A stretch of 64,000 nucleotides of DNA from assembly GCA_003978465.1 (NCBI GenBank), contig QNZS01000039.1:1-64000 (forward strand), in the 5' to 3' direction. The translations under genes and the position numbers were made by a program. The notes beneath the pieces were generated by a model. That model had not been told where the DNA came from and did no database searches. It worked only from the letters and a program-made list of their open reading frames with translations. Shown piece by piece: positions 16,160 to 26,565 of the stretch. Positions within the stretch are counted from its first letter, which is position 1, and every line of letters starts with the position of its first letter. Source of the stretch: Sulfurimonas sp. (GTDB lineage: Bacteria; Campylobacterota; Campylobacteria; Campylobacterales; Sulfurimonadaceae).

Positions 16160-18358
16160 TTGAAAGATACTCTTTTTATTATAGTTTTTGGTGTTTTAAT
16201 TTACCTCGGTTTCGCAACTATTCTTGGGAGTAGTGCATTAATGGGAAGTTATGGAGTGTTTTTTTCTTCATATAACCATCTCTACTTTGGATACATTTCT
16301 TATATTTATCTTTTTATCTTAATTTTACCCCTATATTTCTTGTATAAAAATCCACTCTTAAACTTTAGGTCGTCTGAACTAACGACAGCCTCTTTTTTAA
16401 CATTTTTTTCATTTTTACTCATACAAGCATTACTTATCCAAAACGATTTAAGAGGAAAGTTTGGAGCAGATTTTGTTGACTTTTTGAGTCCATATATTGG
16501 TGTTTTTGGTTTATGGATATTTTGGTTTATCATTACATTAGTTTCTATAGTTATAGTCTTAGATAAAAGTACTTCTGAAATAGTAGGCCTAGTTTACTCC
16601 TTTATAGGAACAAAAACTTCGAGTATCTATTACAAAAAAACACAAGAGATAGGATGTAAAGAAGAAGCTCATATCGTTGAAAAACTTGAAGTACCTGGAG
16701 AAGAGAAAGAGAAAACTACTATAGAGCTGACAGAAGATGTTTTAAAAAATATAGAGACACCCACTTACTTAAGAAAGAAACCTACAGTAGTTACACCGAA
16801 GAATGAGCTAAAAGAAGTACCTATAGAAAAAAAAGAGGTAAAGAACCTTTTAGATATAGTTGAAGAGGTTAAAGAACAAAAGGCTACCATCGTTGTTGAT
16901 GAGTTAGAAGAGAATGCTAAACTCTTAGCTGATATGGATAAGGGAAAAGTTGAAAAACCAAAGAACTTTAAACTACCATCAGTAGATTTTTTACAAAAAG
17001 CACCAAAAACAGCGAAGAATGTGGATGAAAGTGAACTTGATGACAAGATTCGTTATTTAATAGAAAAACTAGCACACTTTAAAATAGATGGTGATGTTAT
17101 ACGAACTTATGCAGGTCCTGTTGTTTCTACCTTTGAGTTTAAACCAGCGGCAAATGTCAAAGTAAGTAAAATTTTAGGTCTTCAAGATGACCTTGCAATG
17201 GCACTCTCAGCAGAAACTATCCGTATACAAGCACCAATTCCTGGAAAAGATGTTGTAGGTATAGAAATACCAAATGAAACAGTGGACATAATATATCTTC
17301 GTGAGATTTTAGATGATAAACTCTTTAAAGATTCTTCGTCTCCTCTTACTATTGTTTTAGGAAAAGATATAGTTGGAAAACCTTTTGTAACAGACCTTAA
17401 AAAGCTTCCGCACCTTCTTATAGCGGGAACAACGGGTAGTGGTAAGAGTGTTGGTATAAATGCAATGATACTCTCCCTTCTATACAAAAATTCGCCTGAC
17501 CAACTACGTTTACTTATGATAGACCCTAAAATGCTAGAGTTTTCAATATATAACGATATTCCGCACTTACTTACACCTGTAATTACTAAACCGAAACAGG
17601 CTATAGCAGCACTTAATAACATGGTAGCTGAGATGGAGCGCCGTTATGAACTTATGGCTGAGACAAGAACAAAAAATATAGAAAATTATAATGAAAAGAT
17701 AAAAAAAGAGGGTGGAGAACATTTTCCTTATATAGTAGTAATTATTGATGAGTTAGCGGACCTTATGATGACGAGTGGAAAAGATGTTGAGTTTAGTATT
17801 GCACGGCTTGCACAAAAATCTCGTGCATGTGGTATTCATCTTATAGTAGCAACACAGCGTCCATCTGTAGATGTTGTAACAGGACTTATTAAAGCAAACC
17901 TTCCTTCTCGTATCTCTTATAGAGTAGGGCAAAAGGTTGACTCTAAAATCATTTTAGATCAAATGGGAGCAGAATCACTACTGGGTCGTGGTGATATGCT
18001 TTTTACTCCTCCTGGTTCAACTGGACTAGTTCGTCTTCATGCTCCATGGGCAACAGAAGATGAAATAGAAAAGATAGTAGACTTTATAAAAGCACAACGT
18101 GCACCAAACTATGATAAAAGCTTTCTAATTGAAGAGAATGAGTCTAGTACTGCATCTTTGAATGACTCATACGAAGAACTTGACGAATTGTATGAAGATG
18201 CTAAAAATGTTGTTTTAAATGATAGAAAAACTTCTATATCTTATCTGCAGAGAAAACTTCAAATAGGCTACAACCGTTCTGCACGTGTTATAGAGCAGTT
18301 AGAGCAAGAGGGAGTGCTTTCTTCGCCAAATACTAAGGGTATCAGAGAGATACTATAA
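16160..18358 (+). CDS. ftsK: DNA translocase FtsK
   Basis: FtsK is the septal DNA pump that clears and resolves chromosome ends at division. The 732-residue protein starts at TTG and has four N-terminal membrane helices (about residues 5-130) and a charged linker. Its motor domain carries Walker A LIAGTTGSGKSVGINA, Walker B YIVVIIDELADLMM and ATQRPSVDVVTGLIKANLP. The C-terminal winged-helix gamma domain ends in NRSARVIEQLEQEGVLS. The linker is short relative to E. coli, as is common in this phylum. It overlaps the next gene as TAATG. Confidence 0.95.
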   Translation: MKDTLFIIVFGVLIYLGFATILGSSALMGSYGVFFSSYNHLYFGYISYIYLFILILPLYFLYKNPLLNFRSSELTTASFLTFFSFLLIQALLIQNDLRGKFGADFVDFLSPYIGVFGLWIFWFIITLVSIVIVLDKSTSEIVGLVYSFIGTKTSSIYYKKTQEIGCKEEAHIVEKLEVPGEEKEKTTIELTEDVLKNIETPTYLRKKPTVVTPKNELKEVPIEKKEVKNLLDIVEEVKEQKATIVVDELEENAKLLADMDKGKVEKPKNFKLPSVDFLQKAPKTAKNVDESELDDKIRYLIEKLAHFKIDGDVIRTYAGPVVSTFEFKPAANVKVSKILGLQDDLAMALSAETIRIQAPIPGKDVVGIEIPNETVDIIYLREILDDKLFKDSSSPLTIVLGKDIVGKPFVTDLKKLPHLLIAGTTGSGKSVGINAMILSLLYKNSPDQLRLLMIDPKMLEFSIYNDIPHLLTPVITKPKQAIAALNNMVAEMERRYELMAETRTKNIENYNEKIKKEGGEHFPYIVVIIDELADLMMTSGKDVEFSIARLAQKSRACGIHLIVATQRPSVDVVTGLIKANLPSRISYRVGQKVDSKIILDQMGAESLLGRGDMLFTPPGSTGLVRLHAPWATEDEIEKIVDFIKAQRAPNYDKSFLIEENESSTASLNDSYEELDELYEDAKNVVLNDRKTSISYLQRKLQIGYNRSARVIEQLEQEGVLSSPNTKGIREIL

Positions 18359-18750
18359 TGAGTAAGCCTATTTTTGTATTTACTACATTTAAGAGCTCTT
18401 TTAGGGTTATAATTAAAAATCTAGAGTCATTAAGTGTTCTACAGATTCAAGATATAGAAAAATTTGTCTCTCAAAGAAAGGGTGTTTTTGACTTTGATAC
18501 ATACTCTTTTGTAATTCAAAAAATGATAGAGTTTACAGAGTTTGTAAAAATTATTGAGCTTAGTAGCCTAGATGCATCTTGTGTGGATAACCCTGTAGTT
18601 AGTCAGGTAAAACCACGAGTGAGTTTTGGACAGTATAAGGGTATGCTCTATACTGAATTACCTGATTCGTATATATTATGGCTAAAAGAAAACTATTCAG
18701 GTGCTCAAAAAAATATTTTAAAAGAAGAACTCAAATATAGAGGGCTTTAG
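18358..18750 (+). CDS. DUF3820-like small protein after ftsK
   Basis: The 130-residue product has a C-terminal block RVSFGQYKGMLYTELPDSYI then WLKENYSGAQKN with a terminal ELKYRGL. This resembles the DUF3820 / putative quorum-regulated virulence factor domain, which is often found at the end of exonuclease-like proteins. The N-terminal 80 residues have no family that I recognise. ATG overlaps the ftsK stop (TAATG), indicating translational coupling. No catalytic motif is visible, so no activity is proposed. Confidence 0.75.
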   Translation: MSKPIFVFTTFKSSFRVIIKNLESLSVLQIQDIEKFVSQRKGVFDFDTYSFVIQKMIEFTEFVKIIELSSLDASCVDNPVVSQVKPRVSFGQYKGMLYTELPDSYILWLKENYSGAQKNILKEELKYRGL

Positions 18751-18836
18751 CGTTACCTAAAACCACACTATTACAATATCTTGAAATATTTGTGTTTACA
18801 TTCGTAACACTTTAAAAATGGTTGATTATCTTTAGC

Positions 18837-18842
18837 TATAAT
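18837..18842 (+). promoter_or_regulatory. -10 box of acnB
   Basis: A perfect TATAAT lies 31 nt before the acnB ATG (18874), in an AT-rich region. No clear -35 hexamer is seen at 16-18 nt, which is usual for Campylobacterota sigma-70 promoters. Confidence 0.55.
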
Positions 18843-18873
18843 ATTTGGAAAATTACTCGTAATAGGAATAAAT

Positions 18874-21459
18874 ATGGCATTTTTAGAAGACTATAAAGCA
18901 CATGTTGCAGAGAGACTTGCGCTTGGTGTACCACCATTAGCACTAACAGCTGTACAAACAGCAGAAGTTATCGAACTGATTAAAGCTAATTGTACAGATG
19001 AGTTACTTGACTTACTTACAAATCGTGTAGCACCTGGTGTTGATGATTCAGCACAAGTTAAAGCAGCATTTTTAAATGAAATTGCAGCTGAGAATATCAC
19101 TGTTGATGCAATTTCAGCAGTAAGAGCAATTGAAATGCTAGGCATGATGTTAGGTGGATTTAATGTTCTTCCTATGATTCATGGATTAGCTTCATCAAAT
19201 AATGATGTTATAGAAGCTTCTATTACAGCTTTATGTAAAACTCTTTTAGTTTACGATGCATTTAATGATGTTGAAAAACTACATAAAGAAGGAAATACAG
19301 CAGCTACTAAAGTTCTTACTTCATGGGCAAATGCAGAGTGGTTTACTTCTAAGTCACCTATTCCAGAAGAGATGACTATTACAGTATATAAAGTTCCAGG
19401 TGAAACAAATACTGATGATTTATCTCCAGCTTCTGAAGCATTTACACGTTCAGATATTCCGTTACATGCAAATTCACTTCTAATTAATAGAATGGATAAC
19501 CCATTAGATACACTTAAAGAACTTAAAGCAAAAGGTAACCCTATCGCTTATGTTGGTGATGTTGTTGGTACTGGTTCTTCACGTAAATCTGGTGTTAATT
19601 CTGTTCAATGGCACCTGGGTGTAGATATTGACGGTGTTCCAAACAAACGTACTGGTGGTGTTGTTCTTGGTCAAACAATCGCTCCTATTTTCTTTGCAAC
19701 TTGTGAAGATTCAGGTGCACTTCCTTTAGAACTTGATGTCTCCGGTATGGAAACAGGTGATGAGCTTACTATTTACCCTTACAAAGGTGAAGCTCATAAA
19801 GATGGAAAATGTATTTCAACTTTTAAATTAACTCCAAACACTATTACTGATGAAGTTCAGGCTGGTGGTCGTATTCCACTTATCATTGGTCGTGGTCTTA
19901 CTTCAAAGGCTCGTGCAGTTTTAGGTCTTGGTGCTTCTGAAGCATTTTTAACTGCTGAACAACCAGCTGATACAGGTAAGGGTTATACACTTGCACAAAA
20001 GATGGTTGGTAAGGCTTCAGGTCTTGCTGGTGTTCGTCCAGGTATGTATGTAGAGCCAGAGATGAATACAGTTGGTTCTCAAGATACAACAGGTCCTATG
20101 ACTAGAGATGAAATTAAAGAGCTTGCAGCACTTGGTTTTAATGCTGATCTTGTACTTCAAACTTTCTGTCATACTGCAGCTTATCCAAAACCAAGTGATG
20201 CTGAGATGCATAAAAATTTACCTGCGTTTATCTCTAACCGTTCAGGTATTGCTCTGCGTCCAGGTGATGGAATTATTCACTCATGGTTAAACAGAATGGT
20301 TCTTCCAGATACTGTTGGTACTGGTGCGGATTCTCATACACGCTTCCCAATTGGTATCTCTTTCCCTGCTGGATCTGGTGCTGTTGCATTCGCTGGTGTT
20401 ACTGGTGCTATGCCTTTAAGTATGCCAGAATCTGTACTTGTACGTTTTTCAGGTGAAATGCAGCCAGGTATTACTTTACGTGACCTTGTAAATGCTATTC
20501 CTTATGTTGCTATTCAACAAGGACATTTAACAGTACCTAAAGAGGGTAAAATAAATGTATTTGCAGGTAGAATTTTAGAGATTGAAGGTTTACCTGATCT
20601 TAAAGCTGAGCAAGCATTTGAGCTTTCAGATGCATCTGCTGAACGTTCTGCTGCTGCATGTACAGTTCTTTTAAATACTGCACCAGTTGAAGAGTACTTA
20701 AAATCAAATGTAACTTTACTTGAAGCTATGCTTAAAGATGGTTATGCTGATGCAACAACTATTGAACGTCGTGTTGGTAAGATGAAAGATTGGTTAGCTA
20801 ACCCTACACTAATGAAACCTGATGCTGATGCAGAGTATGCAGCAGTAATCGAAATTAATTTAAATGAAATCACTGAGCCAATTTTGGCTTGTCCAAATGA
20901 TCCAGATAATGTTAAACTTTTATCTGAAGTTGCTGGAACTCCACTTGATGAAGTTTTCTTAGGTTCTTGTATGACTAATGTTGGTCATTACCGCGCTGCT
21001 GGTGAAATCATGAGAGGTGAAGGTAAGCATAATGTTGAGAAGTTTTGGATAGTTCCGCCAACTAGAATGGATGAGCAACAACTAATCAATGAAGGATACT
21101 ACGAAGTTTATCAAGCTATCGAAGCAACTACAGAAATTCCTGGTTGTTCTTTATGTATGGGTAACCAAGCATCAGCTCGTGTTAACTCTACAGTTTTTTC
21201 GACATCAACTCGTAACTTTAACAACCGTTTAGGTAAAGGTACACAAGTATTTCTTGGTTCTGCAGAACTTGCAGCTATGTGTGCAAAACTTGGAAAAATT
21301 CCTACTGTTAAAGAATATATGGACTTTGTACCTGCTAAAATTGCTGGTAAAGAAGATGCTATATATAAATATCTTAATTTTAACGAAATTGAAAACTATC
21401 ATCTTGAGCCACGAACAATCGCTGAAGAAAAATATGGTGTTACTGTTAAGCCAGTATAA
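18874..21459 (+). CDS. acnB: aconitate hydratase B
   Basis: AcnB interconverts citrate and isocitrate using a 4Fe-4S cluster. The 861-residue protein has the AcnB order: an N-terminal HEAT-like domain (residues 1-160), a swivel domain with [20 protein letters not shown], and then the catalytic domains. Cluster and substrate motifs include [33 protein letters not shown] and [15 protein letters not shown]; the cysteines in the last two are the cluster ligands. Length matches the family (about 865). It stands alone between ftsK and lolA, with a -10 box upstream and a strong 3' hairpin. It supplies the citrate-isocitrate step of the TCA cycle, used in the reductive direction by related autotrophs. 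Confidence 0.97.
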   Translation: MAFLEDYKAHVAERLALGVPPLALTAVQTAEVIELIKANCTDELLDLLTNRVAPGVDDSAQVKAAFLNEIAAENITVDAISAVRAIEMLGMMLGGFNVLPMIHGLASSNNDVIEASITALCKTLLVYDAFNDVEKLHKEGNTAATKVLTSWANAEWFTSKSPIPEEMTITVYKVPGETNTDDLSPASEAFTRSDIPLHANSLLINRMDNPLDTLKELKAKGNPIAYVGDVVGTGSSRKSGVNSVQWHLGVDIDGVPNKRTGGVVLGQTIAPIFFATCEDSGALPLELDVSGMETGDELTIYPYKGEAHKDGKCISTFKLTPNTITDEVQAGGRIPLIIGRGLTSKARAVLGLGASEAFLTAEQPADTGKGYTLAQKMVGKASGLAGVRPGMYVEPEMNTVGSQDTTGPMTRDEIKELAALGFNADLVLQTFCHTAAYPKPSDAEMHKNLPAFISNRSGIALRPGDGIIHSWLNRMVLPDTVGTGADSHTRFPIGISFPAGSGAVAFAGVTGAMPLSMPESVLVRFSGEMQPGITLRDLVNAIPYVAIQQGHLTVPKEGKINVFAGRILEIEGLPDLKAEQAFELSDASAERSAAACTVLLNTAPVEEYLKSNVTLLEAMLKDGYADATTIERRVGKMKDWLANPTLMKPDADAEYAAVIEINLNEITEPILACPNDPDNVKLLSEVAGTPLDEVFLGSCMTNVGHYRAAGEIMRGEGKHNVEKFWIVPPTRMDEQQLINEGYYEVYQAIEATTEIPGCSLCMGNQASARVNSTVFSTSTRNFNNRLGKGTQVFLGSAELAAMCAKLGKIPTVKEYMDFVPAKIAGKEDAIYKYLNFNEIENYHLEPRTIAEEKYGVTVKPV

Positions 21460-21461
21460 CT

Positions 21462-21495
21462 GTATACAGTAAAGTAGTAATACTTTACTGTATAC
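21462..21495 (+). terminator. perfect 15-bp hairpin after acnB
   Basis: GTATACAGTAAAGTA, loop GTAA, TACTTTACTGTATAC: a perfect 15-bp stem starting three nt after the acnB stop. There is no U-tract behind it, so it is either a terminator of non-standard form or a 3' stability element. Confidence 0.6.
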
Positions 21496-21579
21496 CACTC
21501 CATTCCTTCCATATAATACTCTTCAAAAAAAACTTTAAACTGCTACAATAAATAAAACCAATTTATAGATTATAATATT

Positions 21580-21974
21580 ATAAAATTCAAAGATCTTTTT
21601 CCTTTTAGAAAATCTTTATCTCTTTTATATATCGATGAGAATCAAGAGTTTTTAACAAATATAACAAATATACTAAAAAAAGTTTTTTCTAGTGTTAATG
21701 ATGCAATTATTAGTATTAATTATCTTAAGTGGATGAGTTTGATTTAGTTATAGTAAATGCTAGTTCTACTATTACGAGTACTGCCAACCTCATTCAAAAG
21801 ATACAAGAGAATAATCCTAATCAAAATATTATACTCATAACAGCAGAAAATACACTCTTAAACTTTTATGCACTAAATATCTTAGAACTACAAATGAAAC
21901 TCTGTAAAACAATACTTTTTCTTGATAATATTATACCAGTATTACAAAAATTCAATACTGCAGAATATACTTAA
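21580..21974 (+). pseudogene. response-regulator receiver domain remnant
   Basis: Two frames together read as one receiver domain. Frame one, from ATA at 21580, gives KFKDLFPFRKSLSLLYIDEN and then QEFLTNITNILKKVF, ending in a stop after KWMSLI. Frame two takes over at 21732 with DEFDLVIVNASSTITST and IILITAENTLLNFYALNI. The break fits loss of one G (TGGGAT to TGGAT). The usual phospho-acceptor Asp (DLVITD) is Asn here, and the expected start ATG is ATA. The remnant is therefore broken and may have been a pseudo-receiver before. No DNA-binding domain follows. Confidence 0.6.
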
Positions 21975-22136
21975 ATCCCCAAATAGAGAAATAGTAGTGA
22001 CTTACTGTATGAGTGTAAAAGTATAGGTCACTTTATGATGAATTAAAAACACTCAAGCAACAAATAGACTCTTGTAAAAAATGATTATCATTTCTCTATT
22101 AATATTAGTAAACCCTCTTTAACTATTTAATACCTA

Positions 22137-22649
22137 TCATCTGATTACATCAAAATTAGAGGGTATATCGGGTTCAAACTCTTCTACACTCATTTTCTTG
22201 TTAACTATTTGTTCACTAAAGTCGATTGAGATAGTATTATCTAGTTGGTCTTTATACTCAATAGATTTTAAGTCCGAGTCTATTACATTTATAATGTAGA
22301 GTACTGACTGAAACTCAGCTATATATTTATTTTTATTTATTTTTTTTGCATTTTTAATTATATTAAAAAAATCAATACTACTGTACAGTTTTTTAACTAT
22401 CACCTGCTCTAAATTTGGTTCAATTATAGTTGCCATATTTTTATTGATATATATAAATTTTGAACTTGGTTGAAAATACTCCCAAAGGACATATTGTGGT
22501 TTCATTGCTTTAATATGTCCGCTATACTCTAATGTGTTTCCCTTATCGTTTGTTACTACCTGTCTGAAGCTTGCTTCATATGAATTCATGGAGAAAATAT
22601 CACTAAAAGAAAGAGTAAAAAGTAGTGCTGAGAGAAAAATATATTTCAA
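22137..22649 (-). CDS. lolA: outer-membrane lipoprotein carrier LolA
   Basis: LolA carries lipoproteins through the periplasm from the LolCDE complex to the outer membrane. The 170-residue product has a signal peptide (MKYIFLSALLFTLSFS), then a SYEASFRQVVTNDKGNTLEY segment. The WEYFQP region and the late IDFSEQIVNKKMSVEEFEP fit the LolA beta-sheet fold. It is slightly shorter than E. coli LolA (about 203), as is usual in Campylobacterota. It is divergent from secA, and a LolC/E-type permease lies just beyond secA, so lipoprotein sorting genes flank secA. Confidence 0.85.
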   Translation of the reverse strand: MKYIFLSALLFTLSFSDIFSMNSYEASFRQVVTNDKGNTLEYSGHIKAMKPQYVLWEYFQPSSKFIYINKNMATIIEPNLEQVIVKKLYSSIDFFNIIKNAKKINKNKYIAEFQSVLYIINVIDSDLKSIEYKDQLDNTISIDFSEQIVNKKMSVEEFEPDIPSNFDVIR

Positions 22650-22737
22650 ATTGTATCCTTTATGTAAAAGAAATTATAACAAAAATTACATTTATACTTT
22701 TTCTTAGATTATATGTGATAAAATAAAATCAATTTCA

Positions 22738-22769
22738 CTATTACTATATAACAAACTATATAGTAATAG
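22738..22769 (+). promoter_or_regulatory. perfect 13-bp hairpin in the secA leader
   Basis: CTATTACTATATA (22738-22750), loop ACAAAC, TATATAGTAATAG (22757-22769), then AAGGTGAC and the secA ATG at 22784. A probable -10 (GATAAAAT, 22717-22724) would place the transcript start just before the hairpin. Confidence 0.6.
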
Positions 22770-22783
22770 ATACAAGGTGACGA

Positions 22784-25357
22784 ATGCTACTTGGATTATT
22801 AGGGAAGGTTTTTGGTACATCCAATGACCGTGAATTAAAAAAATATTTAAAAAAAGTAAAGTTGATAAATTCTCTTGAATCTAAATATCAGTTAATGAGC
22901 GATGAAGAACTTAAAGCTGTGTTTAATGCACTAAAGGCAAGCATACAAGATGAGAGTAGGACATTAGATGATGTTTTATGTGATTCTTTTGCTATTACAA
23001 GAGAAGCGAGTAAGCGTACTCTTGGTATGCGTCACTTTGATGTACAACTCATTGGTGGTATGACTTTACATGAGGGTCGTATTGCTGAGATGAAAACAGG
23101 TGAAGGGAAAACACTTGTTGCAACTCTCGCTATTACTCTCAATGCAATGCTCGGAAATGGTGTTCACTTAGTAACGGTAAATGATTATCTTGCATCGCGT
23201 GATGCATCAGAGATGTCACCACTGTATAGCTTTCTCGGATTTAGTGTTGGAACAGTTCTAGAAGATAAACATAGCCCAGAGCAGAAAATTGCTGCTTATA
23301 AGTCTGATATCACATACGGTACAAACAATGAGTTTGGCTTTGATTATTTAAGAGATAATATGAGCTACTCTAAAGATCAGGTTGCACAACGTAGTCATCC
23401 ATTTGTAATTGTAGATGAAGTTGATTCAATTTTAATCGATGAGGCTAGAACACCACTAATTATTTCAGGTCCTACAAATAGAAATATGCAAGATTATCAA
23501 AATGCAAACAATGTTGCGAACACTTTAGTAAAAGATACTGACTTTACAGTTGATGAAAAAGACAAGGTTATTCTTATCACTGAAGAGGGTATTACAAAAG
23601 CAGAAACACTGTTTAAGGTAGATAATCTTTACAGTGCGGAGAATGCTTCTCTTTCACATATACTTGACCAAGCACTTAAGTCTAACTATCTTTTTGAAGT
23701 AGATGTAGATTATGTAGTTCGTGATGGCGAAGTTATGATTGTAGATGAGTTTACAGGGCGAATTAGTGAAGGTAGGCGTTTTTCTGAGGGTCTACATCAA
23801 GCACTAGAAGCCAAGGAGGGTGTTGAGATTAAAGAAGAGACACAAACTCTCGCTGATATCACATTTCAAAACTATTTTAGAATGTATGACAAACTTGCAG
23901 GTATGACGGGAACAGCTGAGACAGAAGCGACAGAGTTTGCTCAGATCTATAATCTTGATGTTGTTTCTATTCCTACAAATCTACCAATAGGTAGAAAAGA
24001 TTTAAACGATTTAATTTATAAAACAGAAGAAGAAAAATTTAATGCTGTAATTGATACTATCAAAAAACTCAGTAAAACTGGACAACCTGTACTTATAGGT
24101 ACTGCATCAATTGAAAAGTCTGAAGCACTACATGAAGTCCTAAAACATGAAAAAATTGCTCATACAGTACTTAATGCAAAGAACCATGAACAAGAGGGTG
24201 AAATCATTAAATCAGCAGGTGCTAAAGGTGCTGTGACTATTGCAACAAATATGGCAGGTCGTGGTGTTGACATCAAAGTAAATGACGAAGTAAGAGAGCT
24301 TGGTGGTTTATATATAGTAGGTACAGAACGACATGAAAACCGTCGTATTGATAACCAGCTTCGTGGACGCTCTGGTAGACAAGGTGATGCCGGAACTACA
24401 CAGTTTTACCTCTCGCTTGAAGATAATCTTCTTCGTATCTTTGGAAGTGATAAAATCAAGTCTATCATGGAAAGACTGGGTGTTGAAGACGGTGAGTATA
24501 TAGAATCTAAGATGGTTACTCGTGCCGTTGAAAAAGCTCAGAAAAAAGTTGAAAATATGCACTATGAAGGCCGTAAGCAGATTGTTGAGTATGATGATGT
24601 TGCTAATGAGCAGAGAAAAATTATCTATAAGTTTAGAAATCAACTCCTTAGTGAAGATTATAATATTTCAGCAAAAATAGATATGGTAAGAGAAGAGTAT
24701 ATATCAAATATTTTACAGCTTTGTGATATTTATGAGGGTGGTGCTAGGGAAGATTTTAATCTTCAAGCACTCTCTGAGCACTTACAAGAAAAAATAAATT
24801 TTTCTTTAGAGATAGAATCTTTAAAAGAGCTAGAGTATGAAGAACTTTTTGATAATGTAAACAACACTATTAAAAAATCTTATGATGAAAAAATGAGTGT
24901 TTTAGAAGAGAGTATTAAGCATGATCTTGAAAAAGAGTTTTATTTAAAAGAGCTTGATAGTGCATGGAGAGATCATCTTTATGAGATGGACAATATGAAA
25001 ACAGGTATTCGTCTTCGTGCTTATAATCAAAAAGACCCACTTGTTGAATATAAAAAAGAGAGTTTTAATCTTTTTACTGAACTCGTTGGTGAGATCAAAT
25101 TTAATACAATTCGTACACTTCACATTATTCAATTTAAAATGGAATCAGCAAAAGAAGAAGCTACAGCAATAGCAGAGCAAAGAGAAGTAGAGCAGAGGCA
25201 GCAAGAAGCACTAATGCAACTAAACCATACTGACACAGGTAATATTAAAACTGATAAAAAAATCGCAAGAAATGACCCTTGTCCTTGTGGTAGTGGTAAA
25301 AAATATAAACAGTGTTGTGGAAAAAGTGGCCCTAAAAAAGGTCTATTTGCCTCTTGA
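22784..25357 (+). CDS. secA: preprotein translocase ATPase SecA
   Basis: SecA drives post-translational export through SecYEG. The 857-residue protein has NBD1 with [13 protein letters not shown] (Walker A) and [17 protein letters not shown], the preprotein cross-linking domain, and NBD2 with [11 protein letters not shown] and [13 protein letters not shown]. It ends with the helical scaffold and the zinc/SecB-binding tail [19 protein letters not shown]. Length and domain order are standard. Its last bases overlap the next gene (TTGA). A perfect hairpin in the leader may affect translation. Confidence 0.97.
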   Translation: MLLGLLGKVFGTSNDRELKKYLKKVKLINSLESKYQLMSDEELKAVFNALKASIQDESRTLDDVLCDSFAITREASKRTLGMRHFDVQLIGGMTLHEGRIAEMKTGEGKTLVATLAITLNAMLGNGVHLVTVNDYLASRDASEMSPLYSFLGFSVGTVLEDKHSPEQKIAAYKSDITYGTNNEFGFDYLRDNMSYSKDQVAQRSHPFVIVDEVDSILIDEARTPLIISGPTNRNMQDYQNANNVANTLVKDTDFTVDEKDKVILITEEGITKAETLFKVDNLYSAENASLSHILDQALKSNYLFEVDVDYVVRDGEVMIVDEFTGRISEGRRFSEGLHQALEAKEGVEIKEETQTLADITFQNYFRMYDKLAGMTGTAETEATEFAQIYNLDVVSIPTNLPIGRKDLNDLIYKTEEEKFNAVIDTIKKLSKTGQPVLIGTASIEKSEALHEVLKHEKIAHTVLNAKNHEQEGEIIKSAGAKGAVTIATNMAGRGVDIKVNDEVRELGGLYIVGTERHENRRIDNQLRGRSGRQGDAGTTQFYLSLEDNLLRIFGSDKIKSIMERLGVEDGEYIESKMVTRAVEKAQKKVENMHYEGRKQIVEYDDVANEQRKIIYKFRNQLLSEDYNISAKIDMVREEYISNILQLCDIYEGGAREDFNLQALSEHLQEKINFSLEIESLKELEYEELFDNVNNTIKKSYDEKMSVLEESIKHDLEKEFYLKELDSAWRDHLYEMDNMKTGIRLRAYNQKDPLVEYKKESFNLFTELVGEIKFNTIRTLHIIQFKMESAKEEATAIAEQREVEQRQQEALMQLNHTDTGNIKTDKKIARNDPCPCGSGKKYKQCCGKSGPKKGLFAS

Positions 25358-26556
25358 AAAAATCAATAGTTACCTATTTAGTTAAAAGGTTCCTTCGTTT
25401 TGATAAAGAGCAACCTTTTATTTTTCTCTCAGCACTTCTAGCTTTTTTTGGTATCACACTTGGTGTTATGGTTCTTCTTGTAGCTATGGCACTTATGAAT
25501 GGTTTCGACAAAGAGTTTAAAAAACAACTCACTATTATGAACTATCCTCTCACTATTATTCCAAAGTTTTACGGTGGAGTGAATGAAAACCTTCTCATAG
25601 ACTTAGAATCAAAATTTCCAAAACTGCATTTTAGTCCTTATGTGCAATCCTCAGTAATGATTCGAAATGGCTCAAGACTAGAAGGTGGGTATCTTTTTGG
25701 TGTAAACTTTAAAGATGAAGCTAAGGTAAATAGTGTTTTAAAAGAAGCGATCTCTGGAAATACATTTAAAAAATTCGATGTACTCATTGGTAAAAGTTTA
25801 AAGCAAGAGTTTAATCTCTTTATGGATGATAAACTCATGTATATTTTTACAAGTATTGAACCTGGTGGGCTCTCTATAACACCAAAGGTTAAGCGTTTTA
25901 AAATTCGATCTGTCTTTGACTCTGGTCTTTCTGCCTATGATAAAGCATATAGTTACACTACATTAGAAGCCTTACAAATCATGATGCATATGCCTTCTAA
26001 TATGTATGATGGCATACATGTATACTCAAAAAATCCGCATGATGATATAGTAAAAATAAAAGAGTTCTTACCAATAAGCACAAGCATTAAAGGTTGGTGG
26101 CAAGATAATTTAAACTTTTTTGCTGCACTAGAGATGGAAAAAGCTTCGTTGTTTATAGTTTTAATGCTCATAATACTTATAGCTGCTATAAATATTATAT
26201 CATCACTTCTTATGACTGTTATGAATAGAAGAGGGGAAATAGCACTTCTATTGTCTCTTGGTGCTACAACAGGAGAAATTAAAAAAGTATTTTTGTATCT
26301 TGGTATTATTATTGGAATAGCAGGTATAGCTGCTGGGGTATGTTTAGGCTTAAGTGGGATATGGATACTTGGTTCTTTTGATATTATATCTTTACCAAAA
26401 GATGTTTACCCTACATCAACATTACCTTTAGATTTAAGCTTGTTTGACTTTATTCTGATTGTACTCGGTGCATTTTTTATTGTTATCGGTTCTTCATACT
26501 ATCCTGCTAAAAAAGCAAGCGAAGTTGATATATTAACAGTGCTTCGTAATGAATAA
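25354..26556 (+). CDS. lolE: lipoprotein-releasing ABC transporter permease (LolC/E type)
   Basis: This inner-membrane permease of the LolCDE family releases lipoproteins to LolA. The 400-residue protein has one N-terminal membrane helix (about 20-48), a large periplasmic MacB-type domain (about 50-260), and three C-terminal FtsX-type helices. [17 protein letters not shown] just after the second helix is the coupling motif. TTG overlaps the secA stop, so it is translated in the same operon. The ATPase LolD is not present here. LolC and LolE cannot be told apart by eye, so the symbol is tentative. Confidence 0.82.
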   Translation: MKKSIVTYLVKRFLRFDKEQPFIFLSALLAFFGITLGVMVLLVAMALMNGFDKEFKKQLTIMNYPLTIIPKFYGGVNENLLIDLESKFPKLHFSPYVQSSVMIRNGSRLEGGYLFGVNFKDEAKVNSVLKEAISGNTFKKFDVLIGKSLKQEFNLFMDDKLMYIFTSIEPGGLSITPKVKRFKIRSVFDSGLSAYDKAYSYTTLEALQIMMHMPSNMYDGIHVYSKNPHDDIVKIKEFLPISTSIKGWWQDNLNFFAALEMEKASLFIVLMLIILIAAINIISSLLMTVMNRRGEIALLLSLGATTGEIKKVFLYLGIIIGIAGIAAGVCLGLSGIWILGSFDIISLPKDVYPTSTLPLDLSLFDFILIVLGAFFIVIGSSYYPAKKASEVDILTVLRNE

Positions 26557-26565
26557 CTCAGGGTA

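Noticed and set aside
17182-17622. 146-codon minus-strand ORF inside ftsK
   Set aside because: It is a shadow of the conserved FtsK motor domain; its arginine/serine-rich sequence has no domain pattern.
22080-22092. Fur-box-like palindrome AATGAT-T-ATCATT
   Set aside because: It matches the 13-bp core of a Fur box, but it lies after the lolA stop and far from any start codon, so no regulated gene can be named.
21978-22102. Inverted repeat AATAGAGAAAT / ATTTCTCTATT about 100 nt apart
   Set aside because: Only 11 bp, AT-rich, with a long spacer in decayed sequence; not convincing as an element end, and no transposase lies between the arms.
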